Source: Candidatus Sulfotelmatobacter sp.
Lineage (GTDB): Bacteria; Acidobacteriota; Terriglobia; Terriglobales; Acidobacteriaceae
Direction of reading: 5' to 3'
DNA: 64,000 nt
Assembly: GCA_036500765.1 (NCBI GenBank)
Contig: DASYBM010000004.1
Location: forward strand, 1,550,001 to 1,614,000
The notes under the pieces were generated by a model that was not told the origin of the DNA, made no database searches, and was given only the letters and a program-made list of their open reading frames with translations. Below, one piece after another: positions 1 to 9,456 of the stretch. The number at the start of each line of letters is the position of its first letter. Position 1 is the first letter of the stretch. A program made the translations under genes and the position numbers.

Positions 1-123
1 CGCGCCGGTATTTCCATGAAGGAAGTCACTGACAAGCTGACCGATGATGGCGTAAAGCTGTTCGCCGACGCGTTCGACAAGTTGCTGGCCGCGGTGGAGA
101 AGAGCACGCAAGCAAAAGGATAG
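1..123 (+). CDS. tal: Transaldolase, C-terminal end (partial)
   Basis: The reading frame is open from the first base and ends at TAG, giving about 40 residues that include GVKLFADAFDKLL. This matches the last helices of long bacterial transaldolases, where the phrase LTDDGVKLFADAFD is typical. Transaldolase moves a dihydroxyacetone unit between sugar phosphates in the non-oxidative pentose phosphate pathway. The catalytic lysine lies outside the window. The next gene is a glucose-6-phosphate isomerase of the type that is often fused to transaldolase, which supports the call. Here the two are separate genes 38 bp apart. Confidence 0.8.
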   Translation, partial: RAGISMKEVTDKLTDDGVKLFADAFDKLLAAVEKSTQAKG

Positions 124-161
124 ATTAGAACCAGAAGATAGATCAGAAAAAGGAAAGACCG

Positions 162-1880
162 GTGAGCCGACTGAAGACCTCCCTGCCCGATTCGCTGGCT
201 ACGGCCGTAAAGACGACGATCGCCGACTGGCAAGCACGCGGAAGCATGCAGCGCCTGTGGAACCGTGATGCGGGCCTCTGGACCGGAAGCGACGAGGGCA
301 ACTGGCTGGGCTGGCTCGACATTGTCGAGGAGCAGGTCGCGCAGCACGACCAACTGGTGAAGGTTGCTAAAGAAGTTCAGGTGCGAGGCTTTCAGCATGT
401 GCTGCTGCTGGGCATGGGCGGATCGAGTCTCTGCCCGGAAGTCCTGCGCATGACTTTTGGCCGCATCACGCACTTCCCTACCCTTCATGTGCTCGACTCC
501 ACCGATCCTTCGCAGGTGAAAGCGTGCGAGAAATCGATCGACATTCCGAAGACACTATTCATCGTTTCGAGCAAGTCTGGAAGCACGCTCGAGCCTAATA
601 TTTTCAAACAATATTTCTTCGAACGCACGAAGCAGGCGGTGGGAGCGGCGAAAGTTGGCAGCCAGTTCGTCGCGATCACCGATCCGGGGTCGAAGATGCA
701 GCAGGTGGCGGAAGCCGATCACTTTCTGCATGTGTTCTTTGGGCGCCCTTCGATCGGCGGACGGTATTCCGCTTTGTCGAACTTTGGAATGGTCCCGGCC
801 GCAGCAATGGGGATTGATACCAGGAAATTTCTCGATCGCGCGGCTGAGATGGTTCATGCCTGTCGGTCGGGTGTTGCCGCCGAACAAAATCCCGGCGCGG
901 TGTTAGGGATCATTCTCGGAACCGCCGCCAATGCGGGCCGCGATAAGGTCACGATGATTACCTCTCCGGGAATCTCGGATCTGGGGGCGTGGCTCGAGCA
1001 ACTGCTCGCCGAATCGACGGGTAAAGTGGGTAAAGGCATCATCCCAGTAGACCGCGAGAGCTTGGGCTCTCCGGAGGTCTACGGCAGCGACCGGGTGTTT
1101 GTTTATGTGCGGCTGGAATCGGCCCCGGACGCGACTCAGGACGAGCACGTGGCTGCCATCGAAAAGGCTGGGCATCCTGTAGTTCGCATTTCCATGCCCG
1201 ACATCTACGACCTGGGCGCAGAATTTTTCCGCTGGGAGATTGCTACGGCCGTGGCCGGATCGATCATCGGGATCAATGCTTTCAACCAGCCCGATGTTGA
1301 AGCCAGCAAAGTTGCGACGCGTTCTTTGACGACTGAGTACGAGAAGAATGGTTCCCTGCCCGCGGAAAGTCCGGTCGTTGAAGATGCCGGAATTAAATTG
1401 TTCACCGACGAAAAAAACGCGGCGGAACTTGCGAAAGCGGCGCGCGGCGATAATTCGCTGGCGGGATATCTCAAGGCGCACCTGGCTCGCATCCAAGCGG
1501 GCGATTACTTCGCGGTGCTGGGATATATCCAGATGAATGCGGAGCACGAAACTGCCCTGCAAGCGATCCGGCATCTGGTGCGGGATAAGAAACGTGTTGC
1601 GACAGTTCTTGGCTTTGGGCCCCGATTCCTGCATTCGACCGGGCAGGCGTATAAAGGCGGGCCGAACTCGGGAGTGTTTCTGCAAATCACTTGCGATGAT
1701 TCCGTGGAGCTACCCGTGCCGGGCCAGAAATATACGTTTGGAGTGGTGAAGGCGGCGCAGGCGCGTGGAGATTTCCAGGTGCTGGCGGATCGCGGAAGGC
1801 GCGCGATGCGGGTGCATTTGGGCAGCAATTTGAAGGCGGGGCTGGCCGCGCTGCAGGCTGCGGTGGCAAAAGCACTCTAG
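162..1880 (+). CDS. pgi: Glucose-6-phosphate isomerase (Tal-Pgi type)
   Basis: This 572-aa cytoplasmic enzyme interconverts glucose 6-phosphate and fructose 6-phosphate. The sugar-isomerase (SIS) signature LLGMGGSSLCPEVLR lies near residues 82-96, and IVSSKSGSTLEPN follows near residue 133. The protein resembles the isomerase half of bifunctional transaldolase/phosphoglucose isomerases more than classical Pgi. I infer that an ancestral Tal-Pgi fusion and this split arrangement are related. The GTG start is preceded by AGGAAAG at good spacing. The gene belongs to the sugar-phosphate operon tal-pgi-gnd-zwf-glk-pgl. Confidence 0.88.
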   Translation: MSRLKTSLPDSLATAVKTTIADWQARGSMQRLWNRDAGLWTGSDEGNWLGWLDIVEEQVAQHDQLVKVAKEVQVRGFQHVLLLGMGGSSLCPEVLRMTFGRITHFPTLHVLDSTDPSQVKACEKSIDIPKTLFIVSSKSGSTLEPNIFKQYFFERTKQAVGAAKVGSQFVAITDPGSKMQQVAEADHFLHVFFGRPSIGGRYSALSNFGMVPAAAMGIDTRKFLDRAAEMVHACRSGVAAEQNPGAVLGIILGTAANAGRDKVTMITSPGISDLGAWLEQLLAESTGKVGKGIIPVDRESLGSPEVYGSDRVFVYVRLESAPDATQDEHVAAIEKAGHPVVRISMPDIYDLGAEFFRWEIATAVAGSIIGINAFNQPDVEASKVATRSLTTEYEKNGSLPAESPVVEDAGIKLFTDEKNAAELAKAARGDNSLAGYLKAHLARIQAGDYFAVLGYIQMNAEHETALQAIRHLVRDKKRVATVLGFGPRFLHSTGQAYKGGPNSGVFLQITCDDSVELPVPGQKYTFGVVKAAQARGDFQVLADRGRRAMRVHLGSNLKAGLAALQAAVAKAL

Positions 1881-1899
1881 AGTTTTGTGATGCATGAGT

Positions 1900-1941
1900 G
1901 CGAGCGCAGGATGCGCTCGCGACAGCCGGCGGGACGCCGGC
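1900..1941. repeat. REP-like double-hairpin repeat between pgi and gnd
   Basis: Two adjacent perfect inverted repeats are present. The first is GCGAGCGC, a 5-nt loop, then GCGCTCGC. The second is GCCGGCG, GGA, CGCCGGC. The phrase CCGGCGGGACGCCGGCG is, from memory, a frequent dispersed palindrome in acidobacterial genomes. It could act as an attenuating or mRNA-stabilising element inside the operon. Confidence 0.6.
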
Positions 1942-1972
1942 GCTACTAGGCGTTACGGTTAGGAGTTTCAGC

Positions 1973-2956
1973 ATGCAGATGGGGATGGTGGGTCTCGGGC
2001 GCATGGGCGCCAACATGACGCGGCGGTTGATGCGCGGCGGACATCAGCTTTTTGTTTCCGATCTCAGCGCCGATGCCGTGAAGGGATTGGCCGGCGAGGG
2101 AGCGACAGGATCTTCGTCGCTCGAAGATCTGATTGGCAAGATGGCGGCGCCGCGCGCAGTTTGGATCATGGTCCCCGCAGGCGGTCCGACCGAAGCGACC
2201 GTGCAGAAGTTGGCGCAGCACATGCAGGCGGGCGATGCCATCATCGACGGCGGAAATTCTTTTTTCAAAGATGACGTGCGCCGCGCCAAGGATCTCAAGG
2301 GCAAAGGCATTCATTATGTCGACGTCGGCACCAGCGGCGGCGTCTGGGGCCTGGAGCGGGGCTACTGCATGATGATTGGCGGGCCCAAAGAAGCGGTGCA
2401 GCGGCTCGATCCAATTTTCAGGACACTGGCGCCAGGAAAGGGCGATATCCCGCGCACGCCAGGGCGGGAAAAGCTCGGCGGTACCGCCGAAGAAGGCTAC
2501 CTTCACTGCGGCCCCTCTGGCTCCGGTCACTTCGTCAAGATGGTTCACAACGGCATCGAATACGGCATCATGCAGGCTTACGCGGAAGGGTTCGATATTT
2601 TTAAGAACGCGACCAGCAAAGATTTGCCCGAAGACATTCGATACGACTTGAACTTGCCAGACATAGCGGAAGTGTGGCGGCGCGGAAGCGTAGTCAGTTC
2701 CTGGCTGCTCGACCTGACGGCGATGGCGCTTGCGGAAAATCCGACGCTCTCGGAATACGAAGGCTACGTGCAGGACTCCGGTGAGGGACGCTGGACGATT
2801 CAGGCAGCGCTCGACGAAGCGGTCCCAGCGGATGTGCTAACGGCGGCGCTGTACGTGCGCTTCCGGTCGCGGCAACAGCACACATTTGCGGAAAAGATGC
2901 TTTCCGCCATGCGGCAGAAGTTTGGCGGACACGTGGAAGCTGGGGCGAAAAAATAG
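1973..2956 (+). CDS. gnd: 6-phosphogluconate dehydrogenase, decarboxylating (short form)
   Basis: This 327-aa enzyme oxidises and decarboxylates 6-phosphogluconate to ribulose 5-phosphate. The N-terminal Rossmann motif [13 protein letters not shown] is followed by the substrate motif [14 protein letters not shown] and by [19 protein letters not shown], which carries the catalytic Lys and Asn. Its length fits the short GndA/YqeC-type enzymes (about 300-330 aa), not the 470-aa enteric form. The ATG was chosen over an upstream in-frame ATG because AGGAG lies 7 nt before it and the upstream 25 codons run through a repeat. It sits between pgi and zwf. Confidence 0.88.
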   Translation: MQMGMVGLGRMGANMTRRLMRGGHQLFVSDLSADAVKGLAGEGATGSSSLEDLIGKMAAPRAVWIMVPAGGPTEATVQKLAQHMQAGDAIIDGGNSFFKDDVRRAKDLKGKGIHYVDVGTSGGVWGLERGYCMMIGGPKEAVQRLDPIFRTLAPGKGDIPRTPGREKLGGTAEEGYLHCGPSGSGHFVKMVHNGIEYGIMQAYAEGFDIFKNATSKDLPEDIRYDLNLPDIAEVWRRGSVVSSWLLDLTAMALAENPTLSEYEGYVQDSGEGRWTIQAALDEAVPADVLTAALYVRFRSRQQHTFAEKMLSAMRQKFGGHVEAGAKK

Positions 2957-3048
2957 GGTCGTTGGCAGTTTGTCGTTGGCCGCCCGCTTACACTGGCTCG
3001 CAAGCGACAGACGACCACGGGCTAACGACCGACTTAAAAGGACTTATC

Positions 3049-4590
3049 ATGGCTGAGTTAGCGGAACAACTTACGGCGGCGCCTCCTAAAATCGGCAAGC
3101 AGGGCGATCCCTGTGTCATGGTGATTTTTGGCGCAGCCGGCGATCTGACCGGGCGCATGTTGATTCCGGCGCTCTATAACCTGGCGCGCGCCGGATTGCT
3201 GTCGAAAGAGTTCGCCGTAGTGGGGGTTGCGCGCACGCAGATGTCAAACGACGATTTTCGCAAGCGCGTGCATGACGATGTGAAGGCTTACTGCGGCGAG
3301 TGCATCCAAGACGAACTGTGGGACTCGTTCATGCGCCGCTTCTATTATTTCGCCGCCGATTTCGGCGATGACAACCTTTACCCGCGGCTCAAGGATTTCC
3401 TCGGCAAGATCGATCAGGATCACTTGACCCACCAGAATTTTTTCTACTACATGGCGGTGGCGCCGAACTTTTTCGGACCGATTGTGCAGAAGCTCTCCGC
3501 CAACGGGTTGATGGAACAGAACAATAGCCACTGGCGCCGCGTGGTGATCGAGAAACCGTTCGGGCACGATCTGGAATCGGCCAAGGCGCTGAACGCCGAA
3601 CTCCTCAAAGTCGCCGATGAGAAGCAGATCTACCGCATCGATCATTATCTGGGCAAAGAAACCGTGCAGAACATCATGGCGTTCCGTTTTGCCAACGGAA
3701 TTTTTGAACCGGTGTGGAATCGCCGCTATATCGACCACGTGCAGATCTCGGTCGCGGAAACCGTTGGCGTCGAGGGCCGGGGAAGTTATTTCGATCATGC
3801 CGGCTCGCTGCGCGATATGGTTCCGAACCACATCATGCAACTGATCAGCCTGACGGCGATGGAGCCGCCGATTTCGTTCGATGCCAATGCGGTGCGGGAC
3901 GAGCAGGCCAAGATTCTGCACGCCATTCAGCCCATGGGCGACGAAGATGTATTGAGCCGAAGCGTGCGCGGGCAATATGGAGACGGGACCGAAGACGGCA
4001 AGCGGGTCACGGCTTACCGCTCGGAACCCGACGTCGCACCCGATTCGCGGACCGAGACTTTCGTGGCCATGAAGCTGAACATCGACAACTGGCGGTGGGC
4101 GGATGTGCCGTTCTACCTGCGTACGGGCAAGCGCATGCCGGTGCGCAATACCCATATCGTGATACAGTTTCGACGGGCGCCATTCGTGCTGTTTCGCGAC
4201 ACGCCGGTCGAACATCTTATGCCGAATCAGCTGGTTTTGCACATCCAACCCGAGGAAGGAATCTCGCTGCAATTCGCGGCCAAGGTGCCCGGGCCGGTCA
4301 TGCGACTGGGTACGGTCGATATGAATTTCGAGTATCAGGAATATTTTGGCAAGCAGCCCAGCACCGGTTATGAACGGCTGCTGCATGACTGCATGATCGG
4401 CGATCAGACGCTGTTTCAGCGCGCCGACATGGTGGAGGCTGGCTGGTCCGTGGTCAACCCCGTGCTCGATTTGTGGAAGGCACTGCCGCCGCGGAATTTC
4501 CCCAATTACGCGTCCGGTACCTGGGGACCGAAGGAAGCGGATGAACTGCTGGAACGCGACGGCCGCCGCTGGAGGAACTTCGAGAAATGA
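3049..4590 (+). CDS. zwf: Glucose-6-phosphate 1-dehydrogenase
   Basis: This 513-aa enzyme oxidises glucose 6-phosphate to 6-phosphogluconolactone with NAD(P)+, the entry step of the oxidative pentose phosphate pathway. The substrate and catalytic signature RIDHYLGKE is intact near residue 193. The N-terminal nucleotide motif reads [10 protein letters not shown]; most members have GASGDL, so the usual Ser is Ala here. The ATG is preceded by AAAAGGA. An in-frame ATG 29 codons upstream gives a non-conserved extension. The stop codon overlaps the glucokinase start (ATGA), so translation is probably coupled. Confidence 0.92.
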   Translation: MAELAEQLTAAPPKIGKQGDPCVMVIFGAAGDLTGRMLIPALYNLARAGLLSKEFAVVGVARTQMSNDDFRKRVHDDVKAYCGECIQDELWDSFMRRFYYFAADFGDDNLYPRLKDFLGKIDQDHLTHQNFFYYMAVAPNFFGPIVQKLSANGLMEQNNSHWRRVVIEKPFGHDLESAKALNAELLKVADEKQIYRIDHYLGKETVQNIMAFRFANGIFEPVWNRRYIDHVQISVAETVGVEGRGSYFDHAGSLRDMVPNHIMQLISLTAMEPPISFDANAVRDEQAKILHAIQPMGDEDVLSRSVRGQYGDGTEDGKRVTAYRSEPDVAPDSRTETFVAMKLNIDNWRWADVPFYLRTGKRMPVRNTHIVIQFRRAPFVLFRDTPVEHLMPNQLVLHIQPEEGISLQFAAKVPGPVMRLGTVDMNFEYQEYFGKQPSTGYERLLHDCMIGDQTLFQRADMVEAGWSVVNPVLDLWKALPPRNFPNYASGTWGPKEADELLERDGRRWRNFEK

Positions 4591-5570
4591 TTCTGGCCGG
4601 CGACATTGGCGGTACCAACGCTAGGCTGGCTTATTTTCAACCCCAGAACGGGCATCTGCGCCTGATTTCGGAGCGAACCTTTCCCAGCCGTGAGCACAGC
4701 GAACTCGGCGAGATTGTCAGCGAATTTTTGAACGATTCCGGCGCCCGCCCCGACGCGGCGTGTTTCGGCATCGCTGGCCCGGTGCGCAACGGACGCGTCG
4801 AAACCTCGAACCTCCCCTGGGTGATCGAACAGGCGCGGTTGGCCAAGCAAATTCATCTTCCTGCCACGCTTCTCATTAACGATCTGGAAGCCAGCGCGTG
4901 GGGCATCGGCGCACTGAGCGACTCGGATCTGGTTCCGTTGCACCGGGTGACGGGCCCAGCTACAGGCAATCAGGCTGTAATCGCGCCGGGGACTGGACTG
5001 GGTGAGGCCGGGCTTTTCTGGGATGGCACGCGCCATCACGTTTTCGCCTGCGAGGGCGGACATACCGACTTTGGGCCCCAGGGAGACTTGCAGATCGAAT
5101 TATTGCGGTTTCTACAGGCGCGATTTGGACATGTGAGCTACGAACGGATTTTGTCGGGGCCCGGTCTCGTGAATGTGTACGAATTCCTGCGCGAGAGTGG
5201 ATGCGCCAAGGAGTCTGCCGAGTTTGCCGCTGGGCTTGAGTCGGGCGATCCGGCCGCGGCGATTTCTAAAGCGGCGCTCGACGGAACCGAACCTCTGGCA
5301 GTCCAGGCACTGGACCTGTGGATTGCCGTATACGGCGCAGAGGCCGGCAATCTGGCGCTCAAAGCGATGTCCACCGGCGGCTTGTTCCTGGCCGGCGGCA
5401 TCTCTCCGAAAATTATTGCCAAACTGAAGGGGTCGCTCTTTATTGAGGCGTTCCTCGCGAAAGGCCGCCTGAGGCCCCTGGTGGAAGCGATTCCGGTCGA
5501 GGTCGTCACCAACGAAAAGGCTGGGCTGCTAGGGGCGGCGCGTTGTGCTGCCGTGCTGGGAAAGAGCTAA
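4587..5570 (+). CDS. glk: Glucokinase
   Basis: This 327-aa cytoplasmic kinase phosphorylates glucose with ATP. The N-terminal phosphate-binding motif [14 protein letters not shown] is followed by [10 protein letters not shown] and by [10 protein letters not shown] near residue 133. EGGHTDFGP contains the His/Asp segment typical of the proteobacterial-type glucokinase family (Pfam Glucokinase), not of ROK kinases. The start overlaps the zwf stop by 4 nt. Its place next to zwf and pgl implies that glucose is committed directly to the pentose phosphate route. Confidence 0.88.
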   Translation: MILAGDIGGTNARLAYFQPQNGHLRLISERTFPSREHSELGEIVSEFLNDSGARPDAACFGIAGPVRNGRVETSNLPWVIEQARLAKQIHLPATLLINDLEASAWGIGALSDSDLVPLHRVTGPATGNQAVIAPGTGLGEAGLFWDGTRHHVFACEGGHTDFGPQGDLQIELLRFLQARFGHVSYERILSGPGLVNVYEFLRESGCAKESAEFAAGLESGDPAAAISKAALDGTEPLAVQALDLWIAVYGAEAGNLALKAMSTGGLFLAGGISPKIIAKLKGSLFIEAFLAKGRLRPLVEAIPVEVVTNEKAGLLGAARCAAVLGKS

Positions 5571-5591
5571 AGCCTACGGGAGTAAGGTCGA

Positions 5592-6347
5592 GTGAGTTCC
5601 TCCGCTGAAGTTCGAGTGCTAACCACTCCGCAGGAGTTGTTCGAAGCGGCGGCCGAAGAGGTCATACACCGCGCCAAGGAAGCGGTAGCCCAGCGCGGCC
5701 GCTTCACCATCGCTCTGTCGGGCGGGTCGACTCCCAAAAATCTCTTTAATTTGTTGGCCACCAATGCCAAGAGCGTTCTGCCCTGGGATCGCACGTTTTT
5801 CTTCTGGGGCGATGAGCGCCACGTGCCTCCGACCGATCCCGACAGCAACTACCGCATGGCGGACGAAACCATGCTCTCGAAGATTCCCGTCGCAGCCGGG
5901 AATGTGTTCCCGATTCCTGCGGAAAACCGTGACGCCGCAGCCGCGGCTGAGGCTTATGAGCAGACTGTGCGAAAATTCTTTCAACTGAAGGCGGGAGAGT
6001 TTCCGAGCTTTGATTTAATTCTCCTCGGCATGGGTCCGGATGGCCACACCGCGTCGCTCTTTCCAGGCACTGCCGGATTGGAGGAGAAATCGCGGCTCGT
6101 GATCGCCAACTGGGTCGAGAAGCTGAAGACCAACCGCCTTACGCTCACTCTTCCCGTTCTGAATGCCGCCCGCTGCGTACTGTTTCTGGTCAGCGGAACA
6201 GATAAGGCGAACGTCCTCAAGATTGTGTTGGAGGAAGATGCGCCCGGCGAACAGTATCCTTCAAAGCTGGTGCAGCCGAGCAATGGAAAGCTGATCTGGC
6301 TGGTGGACCGGGCGGCGGCGAGCGCGCTGACCTCGCCCCCGAAATAA
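5592..6347 (+). CDS. pgl: 6-phosphogluconolactonase
   Basis: This 251-aa enzyme of the DevB/NagB-like family hydrolyses 6-phosphogluconolactone to 6-phosphogluconate. Recognisable segments are IALSGGSTPKNLF (residues about 41-53), FFWGDERHVPPTDPDSNYRM and LILLGMGPDGHTASLFPG, which form the sugar-phosphate pocket. The GTG start follows GGGAGTAAGGTC. It is the last gene of the operon and fills the step between zwf and gnd. A long inverted repeat follows its stop. Confidence 0.9.
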   Translation: MSSSAEVRVLTTPQELFEAAAEEVIHRAKEAVAQRGRFTIALSGGSTPKNLFNLLATNAKSVLPWDRTFFFWGDERHVPPTDPDSNYRMADETMLSKIPVAAGNVFPIPAENRDAAAAAEAYEQTVRKFFQLKAGEFPSFDLILLGMGPDGHTASLFPGTAGLEEKSRLVIANWVEKLKTNRLTLTLPVLNAARCVLFLVSGTDKANVLKIVLEEDAPGEQYPSKLVQPSNGKLIWLVDRAAASALTSPPK

Positions 6348-6360
6348 ACTAAAATGAAAA

Positions 6361-6457
6361 ACCGCAGAGGACGCGGGCGCGGAGTATTTACGATTCCACT
6401 GACGCCGGCAAAAGGAATGCTCAATAACTCCTCTGCGTAGCCCGCGTCCTCTGCGGT
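6361..6457. repeat. Dispersed inverted repeat (17-bp arms)
   Basis: ACCGCAGAGGACGCGGG at the left is mirrored exactly by CCCGCGTCCTCTGCGGT at the right, with about 63 bp between the arms. It lies between the convergent pgl gene and the next minus-strand gene. The sequence resembles the CGCAGAGGACGC repeat family scattered through many acidobacterial and planctomycete genomes (recalled, not searched). It may also terminate transcription from both sides, although no T-tract is obvious. Confidence 0.6.
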
Positions 6458-6479
6458 TGTAATTTCCCTGCCTTAATCC

Positions 6480-6884
6480 TTAGCCGCGCCAGTCGCCGAT
6501 TTCCTTCAGGCCTTTGCCGCGCGCATGTTCGAACAGTCGAACCCGATGGCGCGAATGTTCAAACTCGTGGATGTCGGCCCACACTTCAGCCTGCCAGCCC
6601 TTCTCATGCGCGGCCGATTCGCCACAGGTAGCACAACGAGTATGGAGGGTTACCGGAATGCTTTCGACACCGGCCGGGGCTGCCCCCGGCAGCTCTACGA
6701 AAATGCAGCGAACTTCCTGGATTTCTTCATTCTCACCGAGAATGTGCTCGTAACGCAGCAGGTAGCCAAATCCAAGCTTCTTGGCCTCAGACTCAGCCTG
6801 GTCGCGGGTATGAAAGGGTCCGTACTCCGCCCTTAGTTGTTCGGTGGAGTCACATGCCATCCAGAAAATCTCTTTATAAGCCAT
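6480..6884 (-). CDS. Hypothetical protein with a CxxC motif
   Basis: This 134-aa soluble protein has no family that I recognise. The first half (FWMACDSTEQLRAEYGPFHT) looks like a small alpha/beta fold. The second half has TRCATCGESAAHEKGW with one CxxC pair, followed by HEFEHSRHRVRLFEHARGKG, which is rich in His and Arg. A metal site is possible but unproven. There is no signal peptide or membrane segment. It is convergent with pgl and separated by about 270 bp from the LuxR-type genes upstream. The start ATG has only a weak ribosome site. Confidence 0.55.
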   Translation of the reverse strand: MAYKEIFWMACDSTEQLRAEYGPFHTRDQAESEAKKLGFGYLLRYEHILGENEEIQEVRCIFVELPGAAPAGVESIPVTLHTRCATCGESAAHEKGWQAEVWADIHEFEHSRHRVRLFEHARGKGLKEIGDWRG

Positions 6885-7158
6885 CGCGGTTTCGCCCCGG
6901 GTTGCGAAGCCGGCTCGTGGCTGCTATTGAGCCCGCTCGTGCAGATCAGTTGGCTTCTCGCAATTCCCATGCCGTTATCGAGCTAGTTGCAATTGACTGT
7001 GAGATATAAACTTAAGGGTCCGCCGATGCTCCAAATCGAACTGTGGTCGTGAAACGTTTTGCAGAAATTGGAACCCGATCGGGAGATTGCTGTCCCCTGT
7101 TACCGTTTTCCGCGGCCGCGAAGATACCGAACGGGCAATCTACCAACGTGATCGTGGC

Positions 7159-7422
7159 TCAGTCAGCTCCAATGGCTTCGCCATAGGATGCGTCAGTGCG
7201 CTCCGCCTCAGGGGGCCAGTTCTTTCCGCCGTGAGCGGCCACATACATCGCCAATTCCAGCCGACTCCAGACGCCGACCTTGTCAAAGGTGCTTCGCAGA
7301 TGGTTTTTAATTACCTGCTCACTGGTGCCGATAATCTTGCCGATTTCGCGATTGGTCAGGCCCTCCCAGACCAGAATGGCGATCTGAATTTCCTTTGGGG
7401 TGAGGCGCTCGCAGGGGGTCAT
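7159..7422 (-). CDS. Miniature LuxR-type HTH protein, type b (pair 1)
   Basis: This 87-aa protein consists almost entirely of a GerE/LuxR helix-turn-helix (LTPKEIQIAILVWEGLTNREIGKIIG, then VIKNHLRSTFDKVGV). It has no receiver, PAS or autoinducer domain. The start was placed at an internal ATG because it overlaps the stop of the preceding gene as ATGA, implying translational coupling; a longer upstream extension is a shadow of that gene. It shares EGL-N-E, IGT-E and KN-LR---DK-G-W-R-ELA with the type-b protein ending at 17714. It is probably a DNA-binding regulator that works with its type-a partner. Confidence 0.75.
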   Translation of the reverse strand: MTPCERLTPKEIQIAILVWEGLTNREIGKIIGTSEQVIKNHLRSTFDKVGVWSRLELAMYVAAHGGKNWPPEAERTDASYGEAIGAD

Positions 7423-7643
7423 GATTGTGCATTCTCCTTGCTGAACATGGCGATGGCCAGCTTCACACGTTTTCGGCCTTCGCGGATTCCGGCGCGCAGG
7501 AACAGGGTGCGCAAATGTTGTTTTACCGTGCGGGGACTGATGTTGAGCTGTCCCGCAATCTCTTTGTTGCTGCATCCCTGAACGAGCAGGTTCAAGACCT
7601 GCCGGTCGCGGGGAGTGACTTTGACTTGCTCCAGATCGATCAT
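7419..7643 (-). CDS. Miniature LuxR-type HTH protein, type a (pair 1)
   Basis: This 74-aa protein is a single LuxR/GerE-type HTH (VTPRDRQVLNLLVQGCSNKEIA, then RTVKQHLRTLFLRAGI). It lacks any sensor domain. The ATG follows GAGGAGAAAATTAAC, a good ribosome site. It is the first gene of a coupled two-gene unit. Residues QGC-N-EIA-QL, RTVK-H, LFLR-GI--G-KRVKLA recur in the type-a protein starting at 18159, so the pair is duplicated in the window. It lies upstream of and divergent from the efflux operon and may regulate it (inference). Confidence 0.78.
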   Translation of the reverse strand: MIDLEQVKVTPRDRQVLNLLVQGCSNKEIAGQLNISPRTVKQHLRTLFLRAGIREGRKRVKLAIAMFSKENAQS

Positions 7644-8015
7644 GTTAATTTTCTCCTCCTGGTGGTTCGGCGATCGAACTCGTATTGGCCTAATGCACGG
7701 GCTTCGCCAATTGTTCGCGCAGTCCGCCAGGACATGAGCTAACTACCTTAGGGCGTAGCACTTTAAGCGATAACCCATGGTTTTCATGTGGTTTTCAGAC
7801 GGGCCGTGATAGCCTTACGAGTTCCAAATTGGCGCAACAGGTGCCCCATGAAAAGCGTGGCAGATCACATTTTTCTTCCTTCGCGGGTCTGGCCGACGTC
7901 GGTTATCGCTTACAAGAGGCGGAGTTTCGCCTGCACGCTCGTCCCGAGCCATACCTTTGGCATTAAAGGCCTTTCATCAAGGTCCGACTGCGCTGCTTTT
8001 CATCGCTGTGACCTC
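7644..8015. promoter_or_regulatory. Intergenic control region between LuxR pair 1 and the efflux operon
   Basis: About 370 bp separate the divergent LuxR pair and the efflux operon. No clear gene is seen. An open frame continuous with the TolC-like gene covers part of it, but its residues look non-coding. Promoters for both directions must lie here, but I could not identify convincing -35/-10 pairs. Confidence 0.4.
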
Positions 8016-9452
8016 GTGGCGGCCCAACCGACTGGCGGAGTTCCGACAAGGACGGCGTCGTCCCATAGCGGGCGCGGTTCGCAATGCTGGTTTTTCATTT
8101 TGGTGCTGCTGGCACTTCGGCTCCCTAGTTTTGCACAGGTAACAATATCGGCCGAGGCCACGAGTGCAACTTCGGCATCCGCACCCGCCGGTGGGGCTCC
8201 AATCACGATTACGCTTCAGGACGCGATTCAGCGGGCTCGCCTGAACGATCCCCAATACCGCTCGGCGATCACGGATTTCGGCGTGGCTCGCGAAGATCGA
8301 GTGCAGACTCGCGCTGGACTTCTGCCGAACCTGAATTACAACAATTCATTTATCTATACCCAAGGCACGGGAGCGCTTCCCGCGAACTGCGTGGCGAGAC
8401 CCCAGGGATGTCCGAATTCCAGGTTCATCGCCAACAATGGGGTGCACGAATATATTAGCCAGGCGGATGTGCATCAAGCTCTGTCGCTCACCAATTTTGC
8501 CGACTATCGCCGCTCATCTGCGGCCCTGGCGCAGACGCGCGCCAAAGCAGAGATCGCCGCCCGGGGACTGGTCGTAACTGTGACCGGGGCATATTACGGA
8601 CTAGTGGTAGCGCAACGAAAGTACGCAACGGCGCAACGCGCGGACGCCGAGGCCGCCCACTTTCTCGACATCAGCCAGAAGCTCGAGCATGGCGGTGAAG
8701 TGGCGCGCGCCGACGTAATCAAGGCACGCATTCAGGCCCAGCAGCAGCAGCGCAACCTGGAGGAGGCTCAACTTGGCATGGAGAAGAGCAGGCTCGATCT
8801 GGCGGTGCTGCTTTTCCGGGATTTCAATCAGGATTTTGCCGTCGTCGATGACTTGCAGACTCCGGAGCCGCTGCCCACTTTCGCGGAAGTAGAAGCCTCG
8901 GGCAAGAAAAATAACCCCGACCTGCGCGCCGCTCTGGCGAGCTTTGAAATTGCGAATCATGAAGTGGCGGCAGCATGGGGTGGACTTCTGCCGTCGCTAG
9001 GCATTGATTATTTTTACGGCATCGACTCGAACCAGTTTGCGATCCGGACGGATGGCGTGCGCAATGTTGGCTATTCGGCGGTGGCGACCTTGCAGATTCC
9101 CATATTCAGTTGGGGCTCGGATCGCAGCAAACTGAAACAGGCCGAATTGCGGCGGGATCAGGCGCAGGTCGAGTTGACTTACGCGCAGCGGCAACTGCTG
9201 AGCCATCTGCGCCAGTACTACGGTGAGGCCGAGACCGCGCGGCTGGAACTGGAGTCGCTGGCCAGTTCCGCCGAACTGGCGGCCGACGGCCTGCGTCTCA
9301 CGACCTTGCGTTATCAAGCGGGGGAAGCAACCGTGCTCGAAGTGGTGGATGCGCAAAATACTCTGACGCAGGCGCGCGATTCCTACGACGATGGCCAGGC
9401 GCGATTCCGGGTCGCGGTGGCGAATTTACAGACGGTGACGGGGAACTTCTAG
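8016..9452 (+). CDS. TolC-family outer-membrane efflux protein
   Basis: Outer-membrane channel of a tripartite efflux pump, about 478 aa. After a hydrophobic export segment (WFFILVLLALRLPSFAQ) come two outer-membrane-factor repeats. Signs are ITLQDAIQRARLNDPQYRSA and QTRAGLLPNLNYNNSF in the first, then NNPDLRAALASFEIANHEVAAAWGGLLPSLG-type residues in the second, and LTTLRYQAGEATVLEVVDAQNTL near the end, with long coiled-coil helices between. The start is uncertain. GTG at this position gives a sensible signal peptide, while ATG at 7848 would give an implausibly long leader. The adaptor gene follows after 4 bp. Confidence 0.85.
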   Translation: MAAQPTGGVPTRTASSHSGRGSQCWFFILVLLALRLPSFAQVTISAEATSATSASAPAGGAPITITLQDAIQRARLNDPQYRSAITDFGVAREDRVQTRAGLLPNLNYNNSFIYTQGTGALPANCVARPQGCPNSRFIANNGVHEYISQADVHQALSLTNFADYRRSSAALAQTRAKAEIAARGLVVTVTGAYYGLVVAQRKYATAQRADAEAAHFLDISQKLEHGGEVARADVIKARIQAQQQQRNLEEAQLGMEKSRLDLAVLLFRDFNQDFAVVDDLQTPEPLPTFAEVEASGKKNNPDLRAALASFEIANHEVAAAWGGLLPSLGIDYFYGIDSNQFAIRTDGVRNVGYSAVATLQIPIFSWGSDRSKLKQAELRRDQAQVELTYAQRQLLSHLRQYYGEAETARLELESLASSAELAADGLRLTTLRYQAGEATVLEVVDAQNTLTQARDSYDDGQARFRVAVANLQTVTGNF

Positions 9453-9456
9453 CCGC

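Noticed and set aside
903-1685. 260-aa minus-strand open frame inside pgi
   Set aside because: It is antisense to a conserved enzyme, has no family motifs, and is explained by GC-rich codon bias.
3244-4386. 380-aa minus-strand open frame inside zwf
   Set aside because: It is antisense to zwf, whose active-site motif is intact. The antisense protein has no recognisable domain.
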